This document shows, in pieces, positions 1 through 8,331 of a stretch of 24,192 bases of DNA. The notes under the pieces were generated by a model. That model saw nothing but the letters and a program-made list of their open reading frames with translations. It was not told the origin of the DNA and searched no databases. The stretch is from a candidate division BRC1 bacterium ADurb.BinA292 (GTDB taxonomy: Bacteria > Sumerlaeota > Sumerlaeia > MVZB01), in the NCBI GenBank assembly GCA_002068205.1, contig MVZB01000016.1, positions 1 through 24,192 of the forward strand, written 5' to 3'. Positions within the stretch are counted from its first letter, which is position 1. Every line of letters starts with the position of its first letter. Made by a program: the position numbers and the translations under genes.

Positions 1-1
1 G

Positions 2-325
2 GCCGCCCGCCGCGAATTGATCGAGGAGACTGGCTACGAGGCGCGCCACCTAGAACGCGTGGGGGCCGGCCCCACGTCGTCGGGGCTGACCAACGAAGTG
101 GTCGCTTTCTACCGCGCGCGCGGGCTGCGCAAGGTCGGCCGGGGGGGCGGCGACGCGTCCGAAGCGATTGAAGTTCACACCGTGCCGCTCGACCAGATTG
201 TGGACTGGGTGAAACGAAAGGCGGCCGAAGACCGGCTGATTGAAGTCAACGTCTACGCCGGGATTTTCTTCGCCCGCGGCTTCGAGACCGTCGCCGACTG
301 CGACACGACCGAGGAGAGACCCTGA
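2..325 (+). CDS. Nudix hydrolase, ADP-ribose pyrophosphatase-like (5' end cut by window edge)
   Basis: The reading frame is open from base 2, so the start lies left of the window; about 107 C-terminal residues remain. The first visible residues, AARRELIEETGY, match the second half of the Nudix box (R-E-U-x-E-E-x-G-U), whose glutamates bind the catalytic metal ions. Downstream, 'PTSSGLTNEVVAFYRARGL' followed by 'EAIEVHTVPL' resembles the ADP-ribose / nucleotide-sugar pyrophosphatase subgroup, in which this stretch shapes the substrate pocket. Nudix enzymes hydrolyse nucleoside diphosphates linked to another group; the exact substrate cannot be told from a fragment. The stop codon shares one base with the start of uxaC (TGATG), so the two are probably co-translated. 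Domain assignment is firm; the subgroup is less sure. Confidence 0.85.
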   Translation, partial: AARRELIEETGYEARHLERVGAGPTSSGLTNEVVAFYRARGLRKVGRGGGDASEAIEVHTVPLDQIVDWVKRKAAEDRLIEVNVYAGIFFARGFETVADCDTTEERP

Positions 326-1782
326 TGGACCGGCCGTTTATTCACGGCGACTTTCTGCTGCAGTACGACGACGCGCGGCGCCTGTATCACGAACACGCCG
401 CCGCGCTGCCGATCGTGGATTACCACTGCCATCTGCCGCCCGAACCGATCGCGGCGGACGCGCGCTTTGAGACGATCACCGAGGCGTGGCTGTATGGCGA
501 CCACTACAAATGGCGCGCGATGCGGGCCAACGGCGTCGATGAGCGCTTCTGCACGGGCGACGCCTCGGACTGGGAAAAATTCCAGAAGTGGGCGGAGACC
601 GTCCCCTGCTGCCTGCGCAATCCGCTGTATCATTGGACGCACCTGGAGCTGGCGCGCTACTTCGGCGTGACCGAGCTGCTCGACGGCGCGAGCGCCCGGC
701 CGATCTATGAGCGGTGCAACGCCGAGCTGGCGCAACCGGAGAACTCCTGCCGCGGGCTGATCCGCCGCGCCAATGTCGTTCTGGTCTGCACGACGGACGA
801 TCCGCTCTCGGAGCTGGAGGCGCACCGCCGCCTGGCGGAGGATGCGTCGTTTCCCGTTCGCGTCCTGCCGACATGGCGGCCCGATCGCGCGATGGCCGTG
901 GATGATCCCGCCGCCTTCAACGAGTGGGTCGACCGGCTGGCCGAGCTGACGGGCATGGACATCGGGGATTTCGAGACGTTCCTGGCGGCCCTTGAGCGGC
1001 GGCATCAGTTCTTCCACGAAAACGGGTGCCGGCTGTCGGATCACGGGCTGGAGGAACCGTATGCCGCGGACTACACGGCTGGTGAAGTTGCGGCGGCGTT
1101 CGCGCGCGTTCGCGGCGGCCAGACGCTCGATGCGGCGGCGCGGCGCAAACTGAAGTCGGCGATGCTGTATGAATTCGGCCGGATGGATCATGCCCGCGAC
1201 TGGGGCCAGCAGTTTCATTTCGGCGCGCTGCGCAACGTCAACTCGCGGATGATGGCGCGGCTGGGCCGCGATGCCGGCTTCGACACGATCGGCGACTTCG
1301 ACCACGCCCGCCCGCTGGCGCGGCTGCTCGACCGGCTGGAGCGCGAAGACCGGCTGGCGCGCACGGTGCTTTACAACCTGAATCCCGCCGACAACTACCT
1401 GTTCGCCGCGATGATCGGCAACTTCCAGGACGGCCGGACGCCGGGCAAGATCCAGTTCGGCAGCGCGTGGTGGTTTCTCGATCAGCACGACGGGATTGAA
1501 CTTCAGCTCGAGGCGCTCTCGCAGTGCGGCCTGCTAAGCCGGTTCATCGGCATGCTCACCGACTCGCGCTCGTTCCTGTCGTATCCGCGCCACGAATATT
1601 TCCGCCGGATCCTGTGCAACATGCTGGGTCGCGACATGGAGCGCGGGCTGATTCCGCGCGATGACGCGCTGGTGGGCCGGCTGATCCGCGACGTCTGTTA
1701 CCACAACGTGGTGGCCTGGCTGGGGCTGGATGGCCAGGCGCTGGCGGCGGCGGACCAGGGCGGGCCGAACTGGAGCGCGTGA
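325..1782 (+). CDS. uxaC: glucuronate isomerase
   Basis: The 485-residue product is close to the usual length of about 470. UxaC interconverts D-glucuronate and D-fructuronate (and galacturonate and tagaturonate), the first cytoplasmic step of hexuronate breakdown. The metal-binding strand appears as DYHCHL (His34, His36), followed by 'WLYGDHYKWRAMRANGV', 'LRNPLYHWTHLEL' and the late 'GSAWWFLDQ' and 'MLTDSRSF' blocks, all hallmarks of the family. The ATG overlaps the Nudix stop by one base and follows GAGGAGAG (311-318), which supports this start. No other hexuronate gene (uxuA, uxaB, kdgK, transporter) is in the window, so the rest of the pathway must lie elsewhere or to the left. Confidence 0.95.
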   Translation: MDRPFIHGDFLLQYDDARRLYHEHAAALPIVDYHCHLPPEPIAADARFETITEAWLYGDHYKWRAMRANGVDERFCTGDASDWEKFQKWAETVPCCLRNPLYHWTHLELARYFGVTELLDGASARPIYERCNAELAQPENSCRGLIRRANVVLVCTTDDPLSELEAHRRLAEDASFPVRVLPTWRPDRAMAVDDPAAFNEWVDRLAELTGMDIGDFETFLAALERRHQFFHENGCRLSDHGLEEPYAADYTAGEVAAAFARVRGGQTLDAAARRKLKSAMLYEFGRMDHARDWGQQFHFGALRNVNSRMMARLGRDAGFDTIGDFDHARPLARLLDRLEREDRLARTVLYNLNPADNYLFAAMIGNFQDGRTPGKIQFGSAWWFLDQHDGIELQLEALSQCGLLSRFIGMLTDSRSFLSYPRHEYFRRILCNMLGRDMERGLIPRDDALVGRLIRDVCYHNVVAWLGLDGQALAAADQGGPNWSA

Positions 1783-1856
1783 GGCGTCGGGGGATTGTCG
1801 GGCGAAAACCGATAGCGATTTCGAGTCGTCCGCGGCCGGCGTGGCATGAACCGCGC

Positions 1857-2525
1857 TTACCGATGCGCGGACGCCACGGCCTGCTGGAGCCGGTGGACGT
1901 TCTCGGCCGGATCGCCGCCAAAGACGGCGCGGATCATCGCCACGCCGGTCGCGCCGGCGGCGAGGACCTGTTGAATGCGTTCGGCGCGGATGCCCCCCAG
2001 GGCGATGATGGGTGTCGACGTGCGGCGGCGCAGGCCGGCCAGGGGTTCCAGGCCGATGGGCGTCGCGGCCGGTTTGGACTCGGTTGAGAAGACCGGGCTC
2101 AGCACGACGTAGTCCGCGCCGCGCGCGATGGCCTGGAGCGCTTCGTCTTCGGAATGGGCGGAATAGCCGATGGCGAGGCCGTCGCCCAGATGGTCGCGCA
2201 GTTGATCGGGGGCCGGGTCGCCGGCGCCGATGTGGAGCGCATCGGGCGCGAGCAGGTTGATCAGACTGAAGTGGCGGTTCAGAATGTAAAGCGCGCCGGC
2301 TTGGCGCGCCGCCTCGCGCAACGGCCAGGCCACCGGCAACAGTTCCCGGTCGCTCAGCTCCCGATCGCGCACCATCAGCGCGGGCAGACCGGCGGCCAGC
2401 GCCGCGGCGGCCAGCGGTTGCAAGGCCGGCCACGGTTTCCAGCCGCCGTCGGCGATGCCGATCAGGCGGAGCCGTTCCGCGGCGACGCGGGAGGCAGGTG
2501 GTTGCGGCGACATGGGTTCGATCAT
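1857..2525 (-). CDS. thiE: thiamine-phosphate synthase / TenI-like protein
   Basis: The 222-residue TIM-barrel protein matches the ThiE/TenI family. ThiE joins hydroxymethylpyrimidine diphosphate and the carboxythiazole phosphate to give thiamine phosphate; TenI is a related aromatase. Visible family blocks are 'LMVRDRELSDREL', 'LYILNRHFSLINLLAPDALHIGAGD' (its LH-x-G-x-x-D-like end holds the pyrophosphate and metal region), 'ADYVVLSPVFSTESKP' and 'IIALGGIRAERIQQVLAAGATGVAMI'. The 'SPVFSTESKP' block corresponds to GPVF-x-T-x-T-K of true ThiE. It stands alone, convergent with uxaC and divergent from the sigma gene, with no other thiamine gene nearby. ATG at 2525 or the in-frame ATG at 2513 could be used; neither has a strong ribosome site. 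ThiE versus TenI is not settled. Confidence 0.8.
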   Translation of the reverse strand: MIEPMSPQPPASRVAAERLRLIGIADGGWKPWPALQPLAAAALAAGLPALMVRDRELSDRELLPVAWPLREAARQAGALYILNRHFSLINLLAPDALHIGAGDPAPDQLRDHLGDGLAIGYSAHSEDEALQAIARGADYVVLSPVFSTESKPAATPIGLEPLAGLRRRTSTPIIALGGIRAERIQQVLAAGATGVAMIRAVFGGDPAENVHRLQQAVASAHR

Positions 2526-2679
2526 TCCACAGGCCGGCGGCGGCCGCCATCGTGGTTTTTGCCCGGCGGTGCAATAGAAGCCTGAGTGTGCGTGTCTTAT
2601 TGATTTCAGGAGGTCACCGGGAGCGGGTGAGGGCTTCAGGCCCCGGCCGCTTCAGGGTCGGAAAGGCATCCCACCCCCC

Positions 2680-3276
2680 GTGCCCAAACGCGAATCCGTG
2701 ATAGACGGGCCGCCGGCGCGCCCCGCCTTCGAATCGCTCTACGCGCAGTGGAGCGAACCGGTCTACCGTTATCTGGCGCGGCTGTTGGGAGCCAGGCCCG
2801 TCGTGGACGATCTGTTCCAGGACACCTGGATGAAGGCGATCGAGCACCGCGGGCAGTTGCGCGATGCCGAACGCTTCGGTCCGTGGATTTTTCGTATCGC
2901 GCGCAATCTGGCTTTCAACCAGCGGCGGCGGGGGCGGCGCCGAACCCAGGTCTACGCCGTCAGCAGCCTGTCGGTCGCCGAGGGTCAGGAGCCCGAGAGC
3001 CTGATTGAGAGCGACGGTGAACACGAGGCGCCGACGCCGCGCGATGCCGCCATCGACGGCCAGCGCCGCCAACTGATCGAAGCGATCATGGAGGAACTGA
3101 CCGACGACGCGCGCGAGATGATCCACCTGCGCTACTATGAGCAACTGACGCTGGCGGAGGTGGCCCAGGTGATGGACGTGCCGCTGGGGACGGTCTGCAC
3201 GAAGGTTCATCGCTCGCTGCGGACGATTCGCCGCCGCCTCGAACGCCAGGGGCACAGGAGTCTGGAGACGATTTGA
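2680..3276 (+). CDS. ECF-type RNA polymerase sigma factor
   Basis: The 198-residue protein has the two-domain layout of an extracytoplasmic-function sigma factor. Region 2 spans residues 17-85 ('LYAQWSEPVYRYLARLLG', 'VVDDLFQDTWMKAIEHR', 'FGPWIFRIARNLAFNQRRR'); region 4 spans about 130-190 ('LTDDAREMIHLRYYEQLTLAEVAQVM' region and 'PLGTVCTKVHRSLRTIRRRL', the -35 recognition helix-turn-helix). An acidic linker of about 40 residues joins them. The start is GTG at 2680, the only good in-frame start before region 2; GGAAAGG at 2660-2666 lies rather far away (13 nt). The next gene, 93 nt downstream, encodes a zinc-finger/FecR membrane protein, its likely anti-sigma partner. What it controls is unknown; the pilin genes downstream are possible targets. 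Confidence 0.93.
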   Translation: MPKRESVIDGPPARPAFESLYAQWSEPVYRYLARLLGARPVVDDLFQDTWMKAIEHRGQLRDAERFGPWIFRIARNLAFNQRRRGRRRTQVYAVSSLSVAEGQEPESLIESDGEHEAPTPRDAAIDGQRRQLIEAIMEELTDDAREMIHLRYYEQLTLAEVAQVMDVPLGTVCTKVHRSLRTIRRRLERQGHRSLETI

Positions 3277-3336
3277 GGGCCAACGGAACACTCGCAACGA
3301 CGGGATCAGGAGGCGGGGTTTCGAGCGCCGAGGACG

Positions 3337-3351
3337 AGGGACGAGAGACGA
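3337..3351 (+). repeat. intergenic GA-rich motif, copy 1
   Basis: The 15-base string AGGGACGAGAGACGA occurs here, between the sigma and anti-sigma genes, and again exactly at 9331-9345, between two convergent genes. A shortened relative (AGGGACGA) lies at 4319-4326 just after the FecR gene. All three copies are in intergenic DNA. Role unknown. Confidence 0.55.
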
Positions 3352-3369
3352 ACTTCCTTGGGGGATGAG

Positions 3370-4299
3370 ATGAGTCAGGATTGCACCCAGCTTCAGGCGC
3401 AACTGCTGGACGACCCGAATGGGCCGCTGGACGAGACCGCGCGCCGACACCTGGCGACCTGCCCGGTGTGCCGGGAGGTCGCGCGCGACGCGCGCGAGAT
3501 CGGCGGCCCGCCGCTGCTGCCGGTCGAATTGAAAGAAGCGGTGGGGCGGCGGATTCAGGCGCGTCTGGCCGCCGGGGCCAGCCCCCGCGCGAATGCCGCG
3601 CGTCCGCCGGCGACGGTTCACACGCTCGCGCGCGGCGCCGCCGCCCCGCGGTTTCCCAAATGGGGGGCGCTGGCGGCCGCGGCCCTGGCGCTGGTGATCC
3701 TCGGCTGGGCCTTGTGGCATCCGGCCGCGTCCGCGCGGGTCGGCCAGCTGGATTTCATGAGCGGGGAATTCAGGCTGAGGGCCGCCGCGGGCAGCGAGCG
3801 GGCGCCGGGCGCCCTCGGCCCCGGGGATCGCCTCCACACGGCTCAGGACTGCGTCGGCTGGATCAGTCTGGGCGACGACCGGGAGGTGCGCGTCGCCGTC
3901 GCGCCCGACACCCGGCTCAGCATCATCGATCGGACCCGTCTGCAACTGGAGCAGGGACAAGTGTGGCTTGGAGTCGAGCCCGGCGGCGAAGGCTTTCAGG
4001 TCGCCACGGCGCAGGCCGTCGTCCGCGTCACCGGCACGCGGTTTGGCGTCGTCGTGGCGGGCGGATCGACGCAGGTGGACGTGACGGAAGGAACGGTGCA
4101 GGTGGCGTCGCCGACGGGCAGGGTTGCACGGCTGGCTGCCGGGGAAACCCTGTCGGCAACGGCCGCGGGCGAGCTGACCGCGCCGGGTCCCCGCGCGGAG
4201 GGGCGCGAGCATCCCCGGTGGGTGACGACGGCCGCCGCGCTGGAGCAGGCCCACGCCAAGGCCCGCTACCTGCCGAGTGTCGGCGCGGCGCGGGAGTAG
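3370..4299 (+). CDS. zinc-finger anti-sigma / FecR domain membrane protein
   Basis: The start is taken as ATG 3370, preceded by GGGGGA (3360-3365), rather than the in-frame TTG at 3358; this gives 309 residues. The N-terminus carries Cys5 and an H-x3-C-x2-C block (HLATCPVC), the signature of zinc-binding anti-sigma domains that hold ECF sigma factors. A single membrane segment ('WGALAAAALALVILGWALW') lies at about residues 97-116. The outer part is a FecR-type beta domain: 'GDRLHTAQDCVGWISLGD', then 'EVRVAVAPDTRLSI', 'QLEQGQVWLGV' and 'VRVTGTRFGVVVAGGSTQVDV', followed by 'EGTVQVAS'. Placed after the ECF sigma gene, it most likely senses an envelope signal and releases the sigma factor. The ligand is not evident; no TonB receptor is nearby. 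Confidence 0.88.
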   Translation: MSQDCTQLQAQLLDDPNGPLDETARRHLATCPVCREVARDAREIGGPPLLPVELKEAVGRRIQARLAAGASPRANAARPPATVHTLARGAAAPRFPKWGALAAAALALVILGWALWHPAASARVGQLDFMSGEFRLRAAAGSERAPGALGPGDRLHTAQDCVGWISLGDDREVRVAVAPDTRLSIIDRTRLQLEQGQVWLGVEPGGEGFQVATAQAVVRVTGTRFGVVVAGGSTQVDVTEGTVQVASPTGRVARLAAGETLSATAAGELTAPGPRAEGREHPRWVTTAAALEQAHAKARYLPSVGAARE

Positions 4300-4367
4300 A
4301 CTTCGAGATTCGAGAACGAGGGACGAATTGAGTGAGGGCGGAGGGACGGAAATGGGCGCGGGGGTGA

Positions 4368-4397
4368 TTGACGGATCGGGGGGCGTGCCCCGATACT
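4368..4397 (+). promoter_or_regulatory. candidate sigma70-like promoter of the pilin/propeller operon
   Basis: TTGACG (4368-4373) and GATACT (4392-4397) are separated by 18 bases, matching -35 (5 of 6) and -10 (4 of 6) consensus. They lie about 120 bases before the prepilin ATG, inside the 217-base gap after the FecR gene. In such GC-rich DNA an AT-containing pair like this is uncommon, but no transcript evidence exists. Confidence 0.5.
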
Positions 4398-4516
4398 TGA
4401 TCTAAGATCCAGACGCCGGTCCGAAACCGAGGGGTCCACGACCCGGACGGGAGGTCCAACGGTAGACAGTACGAGGCGTGGGCCGCTCCCCTGACGGCCC
4501 GGCCCGAGAGGAACGG

Positions 4517-5272
4517 ATGCCGAGACCGAACAGGCGCTCCCTGCCCGCGCGAGGGCGAGGCGGATTGCACCGTTTTGCCACGGGGTCGAGGTGCGGGCTG
4601 ACGCTGATCGAGCTCCTCGTAACGGCGGCGATCGTCGGCATTCTGGCGGGGATTGCGATGGCGAATTTTCAGCGAGCCCAGGTTCAGGCCAAAGTCAGCG
4701 CCGGCAAGAGCCAGTTGCGGACGCTCGCCGGCGCCGTCGAGCGCTACTGCGTCGACTACGGGACCTATCCGACGCCCGCGCCGTCGTTCCCGGACGATCC
4801 GTTCGGGGTGGTGGCGGCGACGGCACTGGCGAGTCTGACGACGCCGGTGGCCTACATCGCCGCCGATGCGCTGCGCGACCCGTTCGGCACGCTGCGGCTG
4901 CAAGCCGGTCCGCCCAGTTTCGGCGACCGGCCGCGGCTGACATCGGCCGATCCGTTCCGGCCGCCGACGCCGGGCTTCAACATGATTCAGTCGCTGCTTT
5001 TTTTTCACTATCCACGATTTTCCTACCTCATCGATCAACCGGCGATGAATGTGCACGGCTATGCCTCGGTCAGCGTCGGACCGGACCGCGCCGACTCCTT
5101 CATCGTCTACCTGCCCTTCCCTTCGCATCTCCCAGCCGGAGCCTCCCATTACGGCGTCAACACCGCCGCCGATACGGTCTATGATCCGACCAATGGAACG
5201 GTCAGCGGGGGCGACATGGCCTGGTTTGGCGGCCAGCTCTCGCGCGGCGGGCTGATCGGCGGAGCGCCGTGA
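4517..5272 (+). CDS. type IV / type II secretion prepilin-like protein (GspG-like)
   Basis: The start is set at ATG 4517 because GAGAGGAA (4506-4513) precedes it; the frame is open 13 codons further up. A basic leader of about 27 residues ends in the prepilin peptidase site G^LTLIELL, followed by the hydrophobic helix 'LTLIELLVTAAIVGILAGIAMA' region that anchors and packs pilins. The mature part has 'KSQLRTLAGAVERYCVDYGTYPT', 'LTTPVAYIAADALRDPFG' and the tail 'YDPTNGTVSGGDM', a pattern I associate with GspG-like pseudopilins abundant in Sumerlaeota- and Hydrogenedentes-type genomes. Pilins are cleaved, methylated and assembled at the inner membrane. The stop overlaps the GTG start of the propeller gene (GTGA), so they are translationally coupled. 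A run of eight T lies inside the gene at 4998-5005. Confidence 0.88.
   Translation: MPRPNRRSLPARGRGGLHRFATGSRCGLTLIELLVTAAIVGILAGIAMANFQRAQVQAKVSAGKSQLRTLAGAVERYCVDYGTYPTPAPSFPDDPFGVVAATALASLTTPVAYIAADALRDPFGTLRLQAGPPSFGDRPRLTSADPFRPPTPGFNMIQSLLFFHYPRFSYLIDQPAMNVHGYASVSVGPDRADSFIVYLPFPSHLPAGASHYGVNTAADTVYDPTNGTVSGGDMAWFGGQLSRGGLIGGAP
4998..5005 (+). repeat. T8 homopolymer inside the prepilin gene
   Basis: Eight consecutive T bases encode the end of 'SLLFFHY'. The reading frame stays open across it here. Such a run is conspicuous in DNA this rich in G+C and could slip in replication, transcription or sequencing. Confidence 0.7.
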
Positions 5273-8049
5273 GGATTTTCCGGGGCGCCCGGTTGGTTTT
5301 CATCCCCGGCGGCGCGAGCGGTGGGATTTGGTATCGGTTCCTCCGGCTGCTGCGCGGGGTGCTGCTGCTGGCCTGCGCGCTGGCGGTCAATCCGGCCGGC
5401 GCGGCCGACGAGTTCGTCTGGCGGCCGGATTCGCCGATCAAGGATATTGCGTCGCCCGGCCTCGTCGCGTCGCACGCCGCCGCGGCCGACTTTACGGGCG
5501 ACGGCCTGACCGATCTGGCCGTGACGTATGCCTTCAGCGAGCAGGTGCGGCTGTATCGCGGCGACGGCGAGGGGGGCTTCAGCGAATACGGCCAGCTCGA
5601 AGTCGGGATTCATGAGGGCGCCGGACGCGACCTGCCGCGCCAGATCGTGATCGAGGATTTCGACGCCGACGGATTTCTGGATCTGGCGATTCTCTGCTCG
5701 GGCAACCCGGATGTTCATGCGCCGCCGTCGCTGGGGATCTGCCACGGCGCCCCGCGTGGACTGTTTGAGCCGTTCGAGCCGATCGAGTTGCTGGCGGAGA
5801 ACACCGCGGCCGATTCCTTTCCGCTCGTGCTGCGCGGCGCGCGGCTCGCCGGCGACGACGCGCCCAGCCTGCTCGTCGGGCATTTCGATTCGGCCCAGTT
5901 CACCGTCATCCGTCACCTGCGCGGCCGCCAGTGGCGCAAGCCGGTCACGTTCCAGGTCGATGCGCGGGGAGCGGGTCCGGCCGATCTGGAACCGGTCGAT
6001 CTGGACTTCGATGGCTTGACCGATCTGATCGTGCTCAACCGGCGCGACATTCAGTTCTGGCAGGGCGACGCCGACGGCCGATTCGGCTACCGGGGCCGAT
6101 TGGAGGCGGAGTTCGCCAACGCCGCCTTTACGGCAATGGCGCCGGCCGACTTCGACCGCAACGGCGCCTGGGACCTGGTTGTTCTCGACGGCGCGCACGA
6201 CCGGCTGCTGCTCTATCTGAATCTGGCGTTCGATGCCGATTTCGAACGGCGGCTCGTTTACCCGTTCACGGGCGACATCGCCTCGACCAACCATCGCGAG
6301 GGGCCGATCGATCTGGTGGTCCACGACGCGAACCAGGACGGCTGGGACGACGTGGCCGTGGCGTTTCTGCAATCGGGGGGCGGGAGCCGGCTGCTGGGGC
6401 GCGCCGACGGGGCGCCGGACCCACTGCGCCTGCCGCCGCTGGATTTCGGCACCGGTCCCGGCCCGCGGGCGATCCTGAGCGCGCACATCGACGAGGACGG
6501 CCTGCCCGATCTGGTGACGGTCAACGAAGGGGCGGCGGGCGAAGCGCAGCACGATATCACCGTCGATCTTGCCATCCATGGGGTGGGGGGGCCGGCGCCG
6601 CAGACGGGCCTCAATGCGCAGGCGCCCGGCCGCGGGATCTCGCCGTATCTGGATCGGCCGGTCGGGCTGGCCTGGGATGAGGAACGCGACGCGCTCTGGC
6701 TGATGGATCGGCGGCGGCGGCGCCTGGTGCGCCTGGACGACGACGGCGAGCTCCAGTCCGAGCTGCCGCTGGACTCCGCCAATCAGGCCGGTCCGCTCGA
6801 TCCGATGGACCTGACCGTCGACGCCGCGGGCGAGCTGTGGCTCGCCGACCGGCTCGGCGCGCAGGTGGTGCATTTGCGCGCGCACGGCGAGCGGGCGGGG
6901 GGCTTTTCCACGCTGGCCGCCGGGTTGACCCGCCCCTCGGGCATCGCCCACGCCGCCTCGCCTTTCCGGCTTTATGTGTCGGATGCGGCCAGCCGTCGGC
7001 TGGTCGCGTTCGATGCCGCCGGCGCCGTGATCCAGACCTGGGAACGCGCGCCGATGCGGGATCTGGCCTGGGACGCGGAACACGGCATTCTGTGGGGCGT
7101 GCCCGAGGCCGAACCGCAGGTGTTGATCAATCTTGGCATCGCCTCCGACGACGACGACGATGACGATAAGACCGACCAACCGGCGCAGCTTGCGCTGCAC
7201 GAAGTCGCGCCGCTGCTCAAGCAGGAACGGATCCGTGCGATCGCCTTCGGCGAGGAGGGCCCCTGGATCCTGACCGAACGCGGCGCGCTGATCGAGACCG
7301 ACGACGACGGCGAACTGAAGTCGGTCCGCGAATTGCGGCTGCTGCGCGACATCGCGGCGGCCGCCCCCGCCGACGCGGGCGGCCTGTGGCTGATTGATTC
7401 GGGATTGCTGGCCACGCTCGTCCGCATCGACGCCGGCGGCGCGGTCCAGTCGCGCCACCAACTCAATCATCCCGCGATGAGCGACCCGATCCGTCCGCTC
7501 GGGCTGGCGCGGCGGAACGAGCGGCTGTACCTGCTGGATGGGCGCAACGGCCAGGTTCGGCCGGTGGAGGGCGATCGGCTCGACGCGCCGCCCGTCGCCC
7601 TGCTGCCGATGCCGCCGCGGCCGAGCGGTCTGTGTTATGACGAATCGACGGATTCGTTTTACTCCGTCGCCCCCGGCCGGCTGATCCAGCTCCAGCCCCT
7701 GGGCCCGGAGGACGGTGCGGCGCTGGCCAGCGACGCCGTCGTGAGTTGGTATCCGCTGCCGGCGACGCATCCCCCCTCATCGCTGACTCGCGGGCGCGAG
7801 CCGGGCGAGCTGATGATCTACAGCGCGGATCGGCCCTCGGTGATGTTCCTTGACCTGCAAGCGCCGGGGGTGCGGCTCATCACGCCGCTGCTGCTCAATC
7901 TGGTCGACTTCGTTCCACGGATCGTCCTGGCCGAGGAGGCTGCCGCTGGCGTGTGGCGCCTGGTCGGCTCCGGCGATGAGCCCGTCCAGGAGATCCGGAT
8001 CCCCACCGTCACCAGCGCCTTGGAGTCAGGCTGGACGCGGTACCGGTAG
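5269..8049 (+). CDS. exported FG-GAP/VCBS and NHL-like beta-propeller protein
   Basis: The 926-residue product begins at GTG 5269, overlapping the prepilin stop by four bases, with GGCGGAG at 5258-5264. A basic stretch and hydrophobic core (about residues 22-46, 'LLRGVLLLACALAVNPAGA') form a signal peptide. The first half carries FG-GAP/VCBS repeats with D-x-D/N-x-D/G-x-x-D calcium-type loops near residues 73 ('ADFTGDGLTDLAV'), 129 ('EDFDADGFLDLAI'), 243 ('DLDFDGLTDLIV'), 293 ('ADFDRNGAWDLVV'), 352 and 405. From about residue 455 it resembles NHL/SMP-30-type propeller blades ('RPVGLAWDEERDALWLMD', 'TVDAAGELWLAD', 'RPSGIAHAA'). A run of seven Asp (around base 7150) separates later blades. It is an exported or surface binding protein; the ligand is unknown. 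Coupling to a pilin suggests joint export or a surface role. Confidence 0.85.
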   Translation: MRIFRGARLVFIPGGASGGIWYRFLRLLRGVLLLACALAVNPAGAADEFVWRPDSPIKDIASPGLVASHAAAADFTGDGLTDLAVTYAFSEQVRLYRGDGEGGFSEYGQLEVGIHEGAGRDLPRQIVIEDFDADGFLDLAILCSGNPDVHAPPSLGICHGAPRGLFEPFEPIELLAENTAADSFPLVLRGARLAGDDAPSLLVGHFDSAQFTVIRHLRGRQWRKPVTFQVDARGAGPADLEPVDLDFDGLTDLIVLNRRDIQFWQGDADGRFGYRGRLEAEFANAAFTAMAPADFDRNGAWDLVVLDGAHDRLLLYLNLAFDADFERRLVYPFTGDIASTNHREGPIDLVVHDANQDGWDDVAVAFLQSGGGSRLLGRADGAPDPLRLPPLDFGTGPGPRAILSAHIDEDGLPDLVTVNEGAAGEAQHDITVDLAIHGVGGPAPQTGLNAQAPGRGISPYLDRPVGLAWDEERDALWLMDRRRRRLVRLDDDGELQSELPLDSANQAGPLDPMDLTVDAAGELWLADRLGAQVVHLRAHGERAGGFSTLAAGLTRPSGIAHAASPFRLYVSDAASRRLVAFDAAGAVIQTWERAPMRDLAWDAEHGILWGVPEAEPQVLINLGIASDDDDDDDKTDQPAQLALHEVAPLLKQERIRAIAFGEEGPWILTERGALIETDDDGELKSVRELRLLRDIAAAAPADAGGLWLIDSGLLATLVRIDAGGAVQSRHQLNHPAMSDPIRPLGLARRNERLYLLDGRNGQVRPVEGDRLDAPPVALLPMPPRPSGLCYDESTDSFYSVAPGRLIQLQPLGPEDGAALASDAVVSWYPLPATHPPSSLTRGREPGELMIYSADRPSVMFLDLQAPGVRLITPLLLNLVDFVPRIVLAEEAAAGVWRLVGSGDEPVQEIRIPTVTSALESGWTRYR

Positions 8050-8331
8050 CGCACGGCCGCGTGCCCATCCGGCACCGATCGGGCGACCGGATGGTGGGCC
8101 TGCACCTCTCTCAATGTTCATAGGGACAAGCGATGAATTTCGCTGGAGGCGCGGGCGAAATCTCACTGGGAGAATACCGCATGGCGCCCACCGGAGGGTC
8201 CGGTAGCGGAAGGGCCACGGGAAACCGGAATCCGGCGGGGGGCGGCCCGTTCGGCGCGATGCGTGCGTCGTGCACCCTTGAAGTCGGGGGCCCCCCTCGC
8301 CCCCCTCCATCACTTGCAAGGGAGTGCGACC
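8050..8331. other. 282-base gap without a supported gene
   Basis: The gap lies between the propeller gene and the next exported protein. It holds a hairpin at 8065-8094 and, at its end, the ribosome site AAGGGAG for the next ATG. Short open frames here (for example from 8133) run into the downstream gene in another frame and have no family features. I see no convincing promoter hexamers. Confidence 0.6.
8065..8094 (+). terminator. hairpin after the propeller gene
   Basis: CCATCCGG (8065-8072) and CCGGATGG (8087-8094) are exact inverted repeats around a 14-base loop that contains the palindrome CCGATCGG. The hairpin starts 16 bases after the stop codon. There is no T-run, so a classic intrinsic terminator is not shown. 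Confidence 0.4.

Noticed and set aside
4398..4516. Possible cyclic-di-GMP riboswitch in the pilin leader
   Set aside because: Such riboswitches are common before pilin genes, but the conserved GEMM core (GGGACGCAAAGCC-like) is not present.
5179..7770. Long minus-strand open frame of 863 residues
   Set aside because: It is antisense to the propeller gene, is rich in Arg/Gln/His as expected from the complement of GC-rich coding DNA, and has no family motif.
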